NCBI RefSeq assembly: GCF_032854445.1
Contig: NC_088296.1
Location: 24,561,604 to 24,625,603, forward strand
Length of the DNA: 64,000 bases
Source: Liolophura sinensis
Lineage: Eukaryota > Mollusca > Polyplacophora > Chitonida > Chitonidae
Direction of reading: 5' to 3'
Position numbers and translations under genes: made by a program. Positions 13,101 to 24,458 of this stretch are shown here, piece after piece. The stretch's first letter is position 1; the number at the start of each line of letters is the position of its first letter. The notes below the pieces were generated by a model. The model was given only the letters and a program-made list of their open reading frames with translations, did not search any database and had not been told where the DNA came from.

Positions 13101-16100
13101 CACCCTATTGTATACCTCACATCAGTTTCTGTTTTCTGCGCACACCCTATTGTATACCTCACATTAGTTTCTGTTTTCTGTGCACACCCTATTGTATATC
13201 TCACATCAGTTTGTGTTTTCTGTGCCCACCCCTTTGTATACCTCACATCAGTTTGTATCTTTTGGGCACACCCTACTGTATGTCCTACAATAGTTTGTGC
13301 TCTCTGTACACACCCTAGTATATACCCCACATTAATTTGTGTATTTGCAATGTAATGCCACACGGGGGTCTCCTAGACAACATATAACATAAATTTAGGA
13401 CACAACAAGGAATTGGTTACAAACGTAAATAAAAGTAATGATATAGACAGATAATAGACCGAATAGACTATACACATATGTATGTAATATATGCAACAAC
13501 AAAAGTATGTACATTACAAAAGAATGAATTATACCATATGTAATAAAATGAGGCTATAATGCAAGGACATAATGACTACTTACTGAAATAATATTTATCA
13601 TTATCATTTAATATAAGAAACAAATTTCCATGTTACCCATCTCTTTGATTCTGCAAAAAATTTATGCATAGTTTTTAAGACAATTTTGTTTTCGTCAGGT
13701 TTTAGATCATCGGATCCAAATAATACTATATTACCGACATGTTTTAAACACGAAAGAATCAATATTGAGTAGTTTACGCTTGGAGATATTGTTGATGTAA
13801 TTTGTTCGAGCATATGCAGTCTTTGAGTGGCACATTAGGGGCATTCAAAGAAATAATGAATTAAATTTTCACATAAATGATTAAAATTTGGGCACATGCA
13901 AACAGTGCTTAAATTGTACTTAAAAAGATCAGCATTCAGAGCGCCAAGTCCCATTCTCATTCGGCATTGAATAACAGAGTGGTACGAATCGAACATGTCG
14001 TACAGTTGAGTGAGTTCTTTATTTTTCTTGAAAAACAGAAATTGCTTTGTTATTCCAACTGAGGCATTGCAAATATAAGACAGTAAAAATGTCCCAATCT
14101 TTGAGAGTTTTGGGGAAGAAAGAGGAGGAAAATAATTGAATGCAAATTTTAAAATGTCGAACATTGTCCCTGTTTCAAAGGTTGTATGTGTTTGTATCAG
14201 TGATATTTCTGCCATTTAATATCCTTTTTAGATAAGGGAGAGTCCATTTACAATTTTATGGAAGAATTCTATGGCATCGACATCCATTATGTAAAGATTC
14301 CCATTAGAGTTCATTTATTAAACTATTGTATGATGTCTGACGTTATCCTCTAGTACAGAGAAATGCCAGGCATCTTTGGATAGCTTCAAGAGAGTTTGAC
14401 GATTTAAGGCTAGAGTTGTCGTACAGAACATTGCCATATTTGATTGACGACCTTAATAAGCTTTGGGAGAGAGTGACGAGACATTTTCTGGAGACAGTTT
14501 TCTTTGCTCTGTAGAAAATGCTTAATGTCCTGTTTGATTTCTTTACTACAGCTCGAATGTGTTTGTTTTACTTACCATTATATTGCAGAATGATGCCGGG
14601 GTGTTTGTGGGACCGAATGCTCTTTACATTAAATTAGGATTGCAAGGGTTACATTTTAAAGATATAAACAAGTAAACAGACTTAAGAGCTTTAAAGTTAA
14701 TAACCCATTGACTTGCCCATTTTGACAAACGATCAAGATCTCGATTTAGTTTAGCCTGTGAGTCACTTAAATTATTGATCTCTTCCAATAGTGACGTGTC
14801 GTCAGCAAAAATGTTAATATCACTTTTTGGGCATAACTTACTGTATACCTCATATTAGTTTGTGTCTGTTGTAGACACTTTAATTAATGCTGGACATAAA
14901 TTTATATTTGTGCACACCCTAATGCATGCTTCACATGAGTTTGTATCCTTTTTGCACACCCTAATGCATGCCTCGCATGAGTTTGTATCTTTTTTGCACA
15001 CCCAAATGCATGCTTCAGTTCAGTTTGTATCTTTTTTGCACACCCTAATGCATGCCTCACATGAGTTTGTATCTTTTTTGCACACCCTAATGCATGCCTC
15101 ACATGAGTTTGTATCTTTTTTGCACACCCTAATGCATGCTTCACATGAGTTTGTATCCTTTTTGCACACCCTAATACATGCCTCACATTAGTTTGGATCT
15201 TTTTTGCACACCCTAATGCATGCCTCACATGAGTTTGTATCTTTTTTGCACACACTAATGCATGCCTCACATTAGTTTGTATCTGCTTTGCACACCCTAA
15301 TGCATGCTTCACTTCAGTTTGTATCTTTTTAGCACACCCTAATGCATGTCTCACATGAGTTTGTATCTTTTTTGCACACACTAATGCATGCTTCACGTGA
15401 GTTTGTATCTTTTTTGCACACACTAATGCATGCTTCACATGAGTTTGTATCCTTTTTGCACACCCTAATGCATGCCTCACATAAGTTTGTATCTTTTTTG
15501 CACACCCTAATGCATGCCTCACATGAGTTTGTATCTTTTTTGCACACACTAATGCATGCTTCACATGAGTTTGTATCTTTTTTGCACACCCTAATGCATG
15601 CCTGACATTAGTTTGTATCTTTTTTGCACACCCAAATGCATGCTTCAGTTCAGTTTGTATCTTTTTTGCACACCCTAATGCATGCCTCACATGAGTTTGT
15701 ATCTTTTTTGCACACCCTAATGCATGCCTCACATGAGTTTGTATCTTTTTTGCACACCCTAATGCATGCTTCACATGAGTTTGTATCCTTTTTGCACACC
15801 CTAATACATGCCTCACATTAGTTTGGATCTTTTTTGCACACCCTAATGCATGCCTCACATGAGTTTGTATCTTTTTTGCACACACTAATGCATGCCTCAC
15901 ATTAGTTTGTATCTTTTTTGCACACCCAAATGCATGCTTCAGTTCAGTTTGTATCTTTTTTGCACACCCTAATGCATGCCTCACATGAGTTTGTATCTTT
16001 TTTGCACACCCTAATGCATGCCTCACATGAGTTTGTATCCTTTTTGCACACCCTAATACATGCCTCACATTAGTTTGGATCTTTTTTGCACACCCTAATG

Positions 16101-19100
16101 CATGCCTCACATGAGTTTGTATCTTTTTTGCACACACTAATGCATGCCTCACATTAGTTTGTATCTGCTTTGCACACCCTAATGCATGCTTCACTTCAGT
16201 TTGTATCTTTTTTGCACACCCTAATGCATGTCTCACATGAGTTTGTATCTTTTTTGCACACACTAATGCATGCTTCACGTGAGTTTGTATCTTTTTTGCA
16301 CACACTAATGCATGCTTCACATGAGTTTGTATCCTTTTTGCACACCCTAATGCATGCCTCACATAAGTTTGTATCTTTTTTGCACACCCTAATGCATGCC
16401 TCACATGAGTTTGTATCTTTTTTGCACACACTAATGCATGCTTCACATGAGTTTGTATCTTTTTTGCACACCCTAATGCATGCCTGACATTAGTTTGTGT
16501 CGTCTGTGTACACTTTATTCTACACCGCATTAGTTTGTGTCTTTTGCCTACACCCTATCATAAGTCCGACATCAGTTTGTGTTTTGTTCACACCCTAATG
16601 TAGACCTCAAACTATCTATGCTTTTCGTAAACTCTTCTCACCTTTGTTACTCTTAGTATACTGTTCATTTTTTTGGGTGCCCCCTGCTGTATTACAGCTC
16701 ATTTTGGTTTGTTTTCTTCTTAACACAGTCTGCCATGTGTTTTGCACACGCACAACTCTGTCCCTTCTCCACTTTATGTTTGTGTCTTTGATGCACATCC
16801 TAGTGTAAACCCTAAAGTCGTTTATGTCCACACCCTATTGTACACCTTTTATACATATAAGAACCTACTTGTAACACACAGGGGTGACATTGGTCCACCG
16901 ACTGCTGCTTCTAAGTCCTGACGTTCTTGCACTGTTTCTTTTACAGTCACCTGTCTAGGAACAACTTGGTCATGTTGTAGAGAATCTAGAAGCTTTTGTC
17001 TGCTGACCTCATGTTTCTCCAGATCGGCTCTTATCTCATTCAGTTGGTCATCAATTCTGTGAAAAGAGGACAGAAAACAAAGAAACACAGTTGTGTGGTA
17101 ATCCTGTGTATCACACAGTTATGAAAATGTCATGATGTACCTAGCAGGTTAGGTCTGATTTGTCTAAAGAAATGTATGTTTGAACACTAGATATATTTTA
17201 CACTTGGGTCATGTTTTGGACAACTACAGAGCTGTTACTCAGTGTTACAGAAACACATCTGCTGACAACTGTCATGTGCACATGTATAACAAACTTAGAG
17301 ACGTATAACACATTTATACATACATTTTGGTGAAGTCCGTGGAACCCTGTCAAGAAACAGAATTGAGCATCGTATAAAATCATGCAATCATAAAAACTGA
17401 AACAGATTCTTTACCTACTCTATTGGTTCTAAACTCTGGGTCACCTGGTTTGCTCATTTTAGCCAATATATTTGTAATCCTAGCAGAAATATTGAGTTTC
17501 TTTTCTCTCACATGGTTAGACCATCTAATGGACAACATACACGTATCTTTACTTTTCCAAATGGCTGGTAAAGCAATGTAATATTCTACTTTCAACACTA
17601 CTAATATCTGTCCCAGGTTTAAAAATAATTAAGCTATACTTTCACCACAAAATGTAACAAGGACACAGTTAAAATTGAAATGTCTTACATCCCCTATAGT
17701 ACACAGGGGCCATTGGCTCTTCCCTTTAACAATTAGACCACTTCCTAGTAAATCACACAGTCAAAATCAGCTCCAAATTCCAGTGTAATAAATTCTATGG
17801 CCCAAAGATTTCCCGATCACCCAATCTTTGTTGAAAATGAAACCATTTATTCCACCAAGTACAAGTAAAAGAGTAAACAACTTGAAGTTAGTGGCTGTAT
17901 AAATCCTACCTTGAGATAAGGATTTAATTCTATGCTACTGTCAGAGAAGCAATCCTTTATCAATTTCACAATTGTTTTGGCAGAAAGTTTTATAATAGTG
18001 AAAGACACTACAGTTATCTCCCCTTCGCGTAACAGCTGTGCAAAGCCTATAAATCAGAAGATCAGGGTAGAAGTGTTCTAAAGAGAGATATAAACCAATG
18101 ATATCAGCATAATGAAAAAATGGTTTAATTCTGGTCTTCCTGTTAGTTGTAATTTGTTACGGCTGTTTTATGGTTATTTTACGGCATGTTTATGAAAACA
18201 ATAGCCTATAGCAAAATTTAGGTTTAAATGAAATATACTTGTTCATAAAGTGAAGATGATGTTCAAAACTGCACAAAAACAAATACCTCAAACATAGTAA
18301 ACGCTATCATATGTTGTGTGTTACAAGCTTGTGAAAGTAGCCGTGTGTTAATGGCTTATCGCTTATGGGTCTGAACTTTCTGATCAGGAAGCAGTCGATA
18401 TCATCCAGATGACTGAAAATTTGGACAACATACTGAGCCACGACATGATGGTTTGTTTGATTGGTGTTTTATGTCGTGATCAACATATTTCTCTTATATG
18501 ACGGCGTTCAGCATTGTGGTTGAAGGAAACTGGGCAGAGCCTGGGGGGACATCAACTGAGATATGGTTGTCTATATACGGTTTGTACATTGGTTAATTTA
18601 TTGTTTCAAACACTGATAAGGACTTTATTACTATTCGTATTCACACGTCATTTCGAAAAACATCAAACAACGTACTCTTTTTTTAATATTACATAGATAG
18701 GATCGTGGAGTTGTTTATTAGTCTAATCGCAGAGCGGTTACGTTTATGGATAGAACAATAGAGGGCGACCGGAGAGAACCACTGAACTAAGTGAAGCAGT
18801 TAAACCCTGGAGCTAAAACTAGATCTGGCAACATGAGATGGGTTTGAACACCTCATCACTGTTCATTAGTGTCACTGTATGAGGCTGGTCACAGGTTCAA
18901 TAATCACATTATTGAGGTAAATGAGATGCCTCTGTGTACATACTCAACATACATATCACATTTGTTTACAAATGAGCGGTCAGAGCCAAGATATCTACAG
19001 CCCATACATGTAAGAAAACTATATATGTTCTCTGAAGCTGAAAAATTATTGACAGGTTATCCTGTGTGGTTAGTTGAAAAGTATTTAACTGGAGTTCAGG

Positions 19101-21359
19101 TAGCTGAACCAATGTTAGAGGTTGTGCATGACTGACTTACCTGTAAAAACTTGACGTCCATTGACGCTACTAAATCCTTGGAAGCCTGTACCATCCTCTC
19201 CATTTCCTGGGCCTGTAGCTGGAAATGTTTGAGTATAGCACTACACTCCACACTCCACTGTGAATAGCGGGTTTTTATGCCATCTAAGGACTGTTGTTTC
19301 CAGGCTTGTAAGGCTTCCAAGGCTGCACAATAAGCCCTTTCAACCTCTTGAGTGTGAAGTTCCTGAGTTTCCTGACAAACAGAAAGAATGTTTATTATCT
19401 CATCCTCACCATTACAGGTGTGTTCAAGAGATTATACACAACTGTATCTACAATGTACTTCCTGGCTGGAGGGGATTTCACTTCAGTCTTTCGGGGTTCA
19501 TATTTCGACTCAGAAACGTTGTTGGTTCAATATCACAACTGGTGGTCCGTGCAGGGTGAGATGGTGCCGCCCTTATGCTGTGATCACCAGTGGTTTGGTT
19601 CAAACACCAAGAGTGTCACCCTTGGATTAAGAGACGTCTATTAATCCCAGGTGTCGCACCATCACCTATGGGTGAGCGAGTGCTTGGGGTTTAAGGTCGT
19701 ACTAAACAATTTTTCAGTCATATGACGATGAAGATATCCTTAGAGTGCATGTAATGTGCCTCCTTGTTGCAGGACAGATTTCCACAGCTCTTTTATCTAG
19801 TTGCTTCAGTGAGACGCCTTACCGAAGGCAGGTAAGCCGGCCCGCCTGAACCATTATACTGATACGGGTCAACCAGTCGTTGCATTATCCCCTTCAAGCT
19901 GAACACCAAGGGAGTAAGTCTTAGGTGTTACTTCACCCAGGTTTGGCCCTGGATCTAAGCGGACACTCCACCAACTGTGCTATCAGGGCCAGTCCCCATC
20001 ACATATGTGGAGTACGTATATACAATATAGATATTATGACAGTGTATGATCGGCAATGATGTATCTATTGGAGTTGTTGGTACATAATTAACAGCTGTAT
20101 GTTTCCTGAATTTGTGAATGATAGCAATAAATTACATATGCAAAATGAGTCAACGAGTGCAATAAATCACATGTTGACCAGGTCATCAAAAATACCAACC
20201 TGTATCTTATTGTGCAGCCTCGAAACTCCTGACAGTGATTCTTTAGTTTTCTTGTAGCACTTTCTCCAGTTCGCAAGTCTTGTTCAACACAGCTGGCTGT
20301 AATGGAAAAGATGCTACATTACAAAATCTACTTTTCAAGTGACTCACTACAGTACAAGACCAAAAAGCCCCTTTCTTCACTACAAACTATGGGTCAATAT
20401 ATAGTTCCAAATCATGACATATTTACATTGACTATAGACCTATATACTCGAGTGGTGCACGATTTAGATTGTGATTTAAGTCATTCGCGTAGAACATCCT
20501 TGCGTCTTTCTAACACCATTGAAAACTGTTTACTATTTCTCTTTGCATGATTCCAAAGTAATTTTAAACTTACACAATTTTTTAGTTTTTCGTATTAATC
20601 GTTGTATTGGGAATTGACGTTACAATTAATGACCCAGAACATCCATTTTGGTTGTTGGCTGATATAAGAATGGCTTTTTCGCATTACCTTGTCATTCTCA
20701 GCTGCAGATGGTATATCTTGCATAGCGTGTTTCGGATGGTCAACCACACACCCCATACAGATCACCATCCGGCACGGTACACAGTACAAGCAGAATGGCT
20801 CACCATGTCTTGGACATGACGCTTGCTGAGTTGATTGTTCATCCCTGTCGCTGGTCTGTCGCTGTGAGGTTTCCTGTGAGAGGTACTCCAGGGACGAAAT
20901 CAGCCGGTGACGTTTCATAGCCCCCCTCATGGGATGACAAGAAGCCAGACAGTCTTTACAATACAGAAAACAACAATCGGTACAAAACTTGACAGCTTTA
21001 GTCTGATTATCATCATCACACAGAGAACAATATGGGGTGTCATCCTCAATCTTCACGGCAGAAGAGAACCTCTCCACTATTGCAGCCAGATGAAAGTTGG
21101 AAGGCAGACCAGCTACACCTTCTCTCCCCAGACTGGTTGGTGTCCGACATACAGGGCATGAGATCAGCTGGTCAGCACCCTCACTCCCCGTGCTACAGGA
21201 GACCTCATCTGTCTGTCCAGGTTTAGATTTGTCAGCATACACACCAATACACTCTCTACAAAAACTGTGCTGACAAGGTAACATTACTGGTTTCCGGAAT
21301 GTTTCCACACAAATCGGACATGTGAGAACCTCTTCAGGATTTTCCTTGCCTTCAGCCAT
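9572..21359 (-). CDS. TRIM-family RING/B-box/coiled-coil/SPRY E3 ubiquitin ligase (frame broken in exon 2)
   Basis: Six minus-strand exons: 20688-21359 (672 nt), 20200-20296 (97), 19141-19371 (231), 17324-17346 (23), 16869-17056 (188) and 9572-10140 (569). Without one surplus base in exon 2 they sum to 1779 nt, a protein of 592 residues in the order RING (Cys14 to Cys71), B-box 1 (from Cys111), B-box 2 (about 183-221), coiled coil, SPRY (about 404-592). This is the classic tripartite-motif layout; such proteins transfer ubiquitin from an E2 to targets chosen by the SPRY domain, often in innate immunity. The start is the ATG giving MAEGKENPEE; no other Met precedes the RING. All splice sites are GT-AG. 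As assembled, exon 2 has an in-frame TAA after 17 codons, so the locus is a pseudogene, a null allele or an assembly error. The last intron (6.7 kb) is packed with minisatellites and a LINE. Confidence 0.82.
10836..10981 (-). repeat. SINE family A, truncated copy
   Basis: Begins with tttatttatttatttgattgg, then acgacggcggccagcattat, the reverse complement of the SINE tail and body. It sits in the last TRIM intron. Confidence 0.9.
11380..12700 (+). repeat. 80-bp minisatellite, interrupted by 42-bp units
   Basis: From about 11980 to 12700 an 80-bp unit (tgtgtcctgttctaacagtg, then cacttgctgatttgtacaca, then tgatgtatatatcacccaga) repeats about nine times with few changes; starts fall at 12061, 12141, 12221, 12301 and so on. 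Older copies lie at 11400-11600. Between about 11630 and 11910 there are units of the 42-bp type that dominates further right. All within the last TRIM intron. Confidence 0.92.
12720..13345 (+). repeat. 42-bp minisatellite, first block
   Basis: About 15 copies of a 42-bp unit (cacaccctattgtatacctc, then acatcagtttctgttttctgtg). Because 42 is divisible by three, several frames stay open on both strands (for example 231 codons at 12660-13355). These are repeat artefacts, not genes. Confidence 0.93.
13365..14830 (-). mobile_element. non-LTR retrotransposon (LINE) relic
   Basis: On the minus strand from about 14809 there is a reverse-transcriptase catalytic motif FADD followed by TSLLEEI and LNRDLDRLSKWASQW, the usual palm and thumb pattern of LINE ORF2. 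Further downstream is the C-terminal region: MRMGLGALNADLFKYNL, then a C-x4-...-H-x4-C-like HYFFECP, in two frames separated by disruptions (13835-14215 and 13604-13813). The 5' part is missing, as expected for a 5'-truncated insertion. It divides two blocks of the 42-bp minisatellite. The clade cannot be fixed by eye; jockey/CR1-like is a guess. Confidence 0.72.
14820..16850 (+). repeat. 42-bp minisatellite, main block with higher-order structure
   Basis: About 40 copies of a 42-bp unit (cacaccctaatgcatgcctc, then acatgagtttgtatcttttttg), decaying after 16500. Long segments recur nearly unchanged, for example 14990-15300 against 15620-15900 (about 15 units apart), and 15300-15605 against 16180-16487 (21 units), so blocks were amplified as groups. 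The minus strand stays open for 542 codons (14902-16530) with a 14-residue period (HALGCAKKIQTHVR). There is no independent sign of expression. Confidence 0.95.
16869..17056 (-). CDS. TRIM exon 5: end of coiled coil and linker
   Basis: The acceptor is tcttttcacag and the donor is ttacaa|gtaggt; 188 nt, entering in phase 2 and leaving in phase 1. It encodes IDDQLNEIRADLEKHE followed by a Val/Glu/Pro-containing linker. An alternative donor (agacag|gtgactg) would end it earlier but leaves the wrong phase for the SPRY exon. Confidence 0.65.
17324..17346 (-). CDS. TRIM exon 4: 23-nt microexon
   Basis: Flanked by tttcttgacag and gtatgt. Its 23 nt give GSTDFTK plus two bases that are completed by the first base of exon 5, making the phases fit exactly. 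The vertebrate TRIM microexon at this point is also 23 nt. Found only by looking for a fragment that repairs the phase between exons 3 and 5. Confidence 0.7.
18455..18575 (-). repeat. SINE family A, degenerate copy
   Basis: Reverse orientation tail and body: tttgattggtgttttatgtc, then gacggcgttcagcattgtgg and aactgggcagagcctgggg. Inside a TRIM intron. Confidence 0.75.
19141..19371 (-). CDS. TRIM exon 3: coiled coil
   Basis: Exactly 231 nt (77 codons), phase 0 to 0. The acceptor is ctgtttgtcag and the donor is tacag|gtaag. It encodes an amphipathic helix rich in Gln, Glu and Leu (ETQELHTQEVER at the start, VKFLQ at the end). The size equals the conserved exon of vertebrate TRIM genes. Confidence 0.85.
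19675..20000 (-). repeat. SINE family B copy
   Basis: Reverse orientation: agtgcttggggtttaaggtc at the tail, then caggacagatttccacagct, ending in a tRNA-like head (ccaactgtgctatcagggcc). Lies between TRIM exons 2 and 3. Confidence 0.85.
20200..20296 (-). CDS. TRIM exon 2 with a one-base insertion
   Basis: The acceptor is ccattacag and the donor is atacag|gttggt. Entering in phase 0 it reads CELEKVLQEN and then TAA (20243-20245). Dropping one base near 20245 restores KESLSGVSRLHNKIQ, a good coiled-coil continuation that joins exon 3 in frame. The length is 97 nt; the equivalent vertebrate TRIM exon is 96 nt. Confidence 0.75.
20688..21359 (-). CDS. TRIM exon 1: RING finger and two B-boxes
   Basis: 224 codons ending in phase 0 at a gacaag|gtaatg donor. 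The RING is C3HC4: CPIC near residue 14, CQHSFCREC at 29-37, CPVC at 68-71, with a long loop before the last pair. B-box 1 is CSLC ... CTDC ... CKDC ... H; B-box 2 is CPRH ... FCLYC ... CMGC ... H. All zinc ligands are present. Upstream of the ATG no clear core promoter is evident. Confidence 0.9.
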
Positions 21360-23100
21360 TACACACTTGGTTTTTCACTGAAATAAAACCAGCTAATTAC
21401 TTAGACTGGTACAAATACAGGTCCTCCCATTTACGAAAATATAAAATTTCAACACAGCACACAGTCTCCATCTGCAGTTCAGTGCCTGTTTCTCTCTTTC
21501 AAAAACATATGGGGTACAGTATTTTTTTGTCGCTATTGCTGAAGTGGCTTTACAATACATATGGTATATGGGAGTTTGAGCGCCTCGCTTCCCCGAGTAG
21601 AAATAACTGCTTAGTTAGAGATTTGACGATTCTAGCATTTATCATGTACCGGACATTTTTTTTGACAAACATCTGGTCAAGCCAGTGTGGCTGGTTGGTT
21701 TGATCTTAATAAAAGCTCCATCCATGAAGATCAGATTGTTGTGTGAAACAATCAGTGCTGCTGATTTAAAGGTAAGACCAGCCAATTAGCTAACACCTAT
21801 AACAGAAATGGTGGGACTTCAGGTATAAGATAATTGGGTCAAACATCTGGACTATAGCGATAGTGAAGGAAGCATCACCCTGTATGATAATCGAGTCAAA
21901 TGTCTGGACTACAGTGGTAGTGAAGAGAACCAGACATAATATGATAATCGGGGCGAATGTCTAAAGTTTCTCTATCTGAAAAAAACTTGTACCAGGTCAA
22001 CCTCTTTTAGCTTCCAGTGTTTTGTGTTATTGTGAGGAACCACAGGAGTACAGACTACAATAATGCTGCTGTATCGTGGGATTAAGACTGATAAAACACA
22101 TAATGTTTAAACTGTAAGTGCTGACTTGGTTGCGCACCAGAAATGTGACATACATGTCTAGACAGATACAGGGCTGGCACCATCGTAGCGGTACAATATA
22201 AAGACAACCTACCAGCCTGGACAGGAGATATGTAAGCTGTCCCCTGTAGAAGTAGGTTAGTGTCTGTTAAAACTTCACACGGACAGCATTGGCTAATGTA
22301 TCAGCGGACCTGCATGGGGCTGTCCTAACTGGCTAAGTGTGTCAAGTTACACCCTCAATTATCCGTGATCTTTGGGAAGGCTGTAATGTCTGCTGTGTGT
22401 GGCGTTAATACAACATGCAGTCACTTCATCCATAAAATATACATCTGTCGCTTATATACAAGTGTTTATATTTGGTTCAGGCAGGCAAGCGTGGTAAACA
22501 AAGTATACAAGTAAGCAAAGAAACAAACAGCGATCCCTGGTTGGGTTGTCCCAGCCTTGTGTACCACGGGCCACACGTCACCGCCAGTAATCGACCTTAA
22601 GCATAACTGCATAATGCCATTCAGGGTCAGCCCTAAAACTGAATGTTGACAGGCCAAAATGGCTGCCAGCTAACCTAGTACTTTCTAAAAATTGGACCCT
22701 TCCGCAAACAGGACGACTACATAGCTCACATTTGGACAGAATAAAGTGCAGAGTGTATTAAATCATTGTTTTTAATAGGGTTGAAATCTGGGAACTGTAC
22801 AAGTCCGTTTTGCTGTTCTTCAGATATACAATTTAGGAAGAGGTAAAACTCACCGAATTTCTGATATCTTTAAACTGGAGGTAACACACGGAATCTCAAT
22901 ATATACACAGTTGATAAAATATCTGTAACACAGTTCTTGCAGAGCCCAATACACGCCCTTGAAGTTCGGCTTCTTCCCCTTCCTATGTGGCAGGCACGGG
23001 AAAACAAAGTAGTCTCGTCAAACCAGCTTTCCAGCGGCCACCAATCAGTGTAGAACACGTCGTGACCCATATTCAATTGATCCCTGAAATGAATATTCCT
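21360..23100. other. region upstream of the TRIM gene
   Basis: No exon or RNA gene recognised. A locally repeated motif (tataagataattgggtcaaac / gtatgataatcgagtcaaat) appears about three times at 21825-21965. The TRIM promoter should lie near 21400-21600 but no core element is clear. Confidence 0.35.
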
Positions 23101-23107
23101 GAAAAGG

Positions 23108-23448
23108 GAGTGAGTGAGTGCTTAACGTCGCACATAACAATTTTTAAGTAATATGACGATGAAGGAATCCTTAGAGTGCATGTAATGTGCCTCCTTGTTG
23201 CAGGACGGATTTCGGCCGCTCTTTTATCTAGTGCTGCCTCACTGAGACGACTTAACGAAGGCAAGTATAAGATGCCATTATACTGATACGGCCAAACAGT
23301 CGGTGCACTATCCCTTTCATGTTGAACGTGAGAAAGTTACAACTTCCTGTTTTAAAGTCTTAGGCGTGACTCAACCCAGGATTGACCGTGGATCTACCGT
23401 TCCGGAAGTGGACCCTCTGCCAACTGAGCTATCGGGACCGGTCCCTGA
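23108..23448 (-). repeat. SINE family B copy, left arm of an inverted pair
   Basis: Reverse orientation, nearly full: gtgagtgagtgcttaacgtc, then ttgcaggacggatttcggcc, ending tgccaactgagctatcgggac (tRNA-like head). Confidence 0.88.
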
Positions 23449-23491
23449 AAAGGGAAGAGATGGTACTGTGAACACCAATCATACATACCGG

Positions 23492-23833
23492 CACGGATAG
23501 CACAGTTGGTAGAGCGTCCGCTTCAGGACCGGTAGATCCAGGATCAATCCTTGATCGAGTCACACCTGAGAAGTTGTAATTTCCTCGCTTGGCGTTCAGC
23601 ATGAAGGGAATAGTTGACTGGTTGACCCGTATCAGTGTAATGGCTCGGGCAGTACGGCTTACTTGCCTTCGGTAAGTCGTCTCATTGAAGCAGCACTAGA
23701 TAAAAGAGCGGTGGAAATCCGTCTCTGCAACAAAGAGGCACATTACACGTACATGCACCCTAAGGATTCTCTTTCGTCGTCATATGACTGAAAAATTGTT
23801 GAGTACGACGCTAAACCCCAAGCACTCACTCAG
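23492..23833 (+). repeat. SINE family B copy, right arm of an inverted pair
   Basis: Forward orientation, nearly full. The head reads tagcacagttggtagagcg (A-box-like) and aggatcaatcc (B-box-like), showing tRNA origin. The body reads ttgcctfree of long gaps up to gtacgacgctaaaccccaag and a cactcactcag tail. Confidence 0.88.
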
Positions 23834-24437
23834 TTAAATACAGGTCATCAGTCAGTTATAAGCTGGAGTGTCAATAGCTATATCCGAAACCAACACACTG
23901 ATCCAGCACAGAGAATACCACAAGATCAATTAACATAAGTTAGCATTGGCTGTAACACATACTTCTTTAATCTGGCACAAAGACAATGACAGTCCATGTG
24001 GATTTTCCATATACTTCACTTTCGCTGACGTATCACCCAAACACAACATGTGTTCTGATGTATTGAGTGTGGTGGGAGATGACACAACTTTCAGAAACCA
24101 ATATAGTGGTATCCACTAAAGGATGTATTATTACATAGTTAGATGTTTACCGTTTGCCTACGTCAAAACTCCCCTAAGAGCTTTTTGTGCTTATGTGAAA
24201 GCGTTTTTCTTGAAGTTTACAAAGCACCAAATATGCACATTGGATAAGGAAAACTGGCAAAAAAGCTATCAAGGGATCGAACAGTTTGGGGTATGGCTAT
24301 TCCCACTTCCACATCACGCAGTGTCAAGTGCAGGTCGTGGTAAGAATTCTTTCGATCAGCATGACCAAGGCGATTTTGTGTACTTAACAATATATTCTCA
24401 GGAGCAATATTACCCAACTAATAAAAAACACAGTTGA

Positions 24438-24458
24438 ATCCCCCCCCCCCCCCCCCCG
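24438..24458. repeat. poly-C tract
   Basis: A run of about 18 cytosines, similar to that at 3007. Confidence 0.9.

Noticed and set aside
12660-13355. 231-codon open frame and its antisense frames
   Set aside because: Artefact of the 42-bp tandem repeat; equally open in other frames and strands.
11380-16850. CRISPR-like array
   Set aside because: Units are contiguous tandem copies without unique spacers and lie in a eukaryotic intron.
23492-23560. tRNA gene
   Set aside because: A- and B-box-like motifs belong to the head of SINE B; the fold is incomplete and the SINE body follows.
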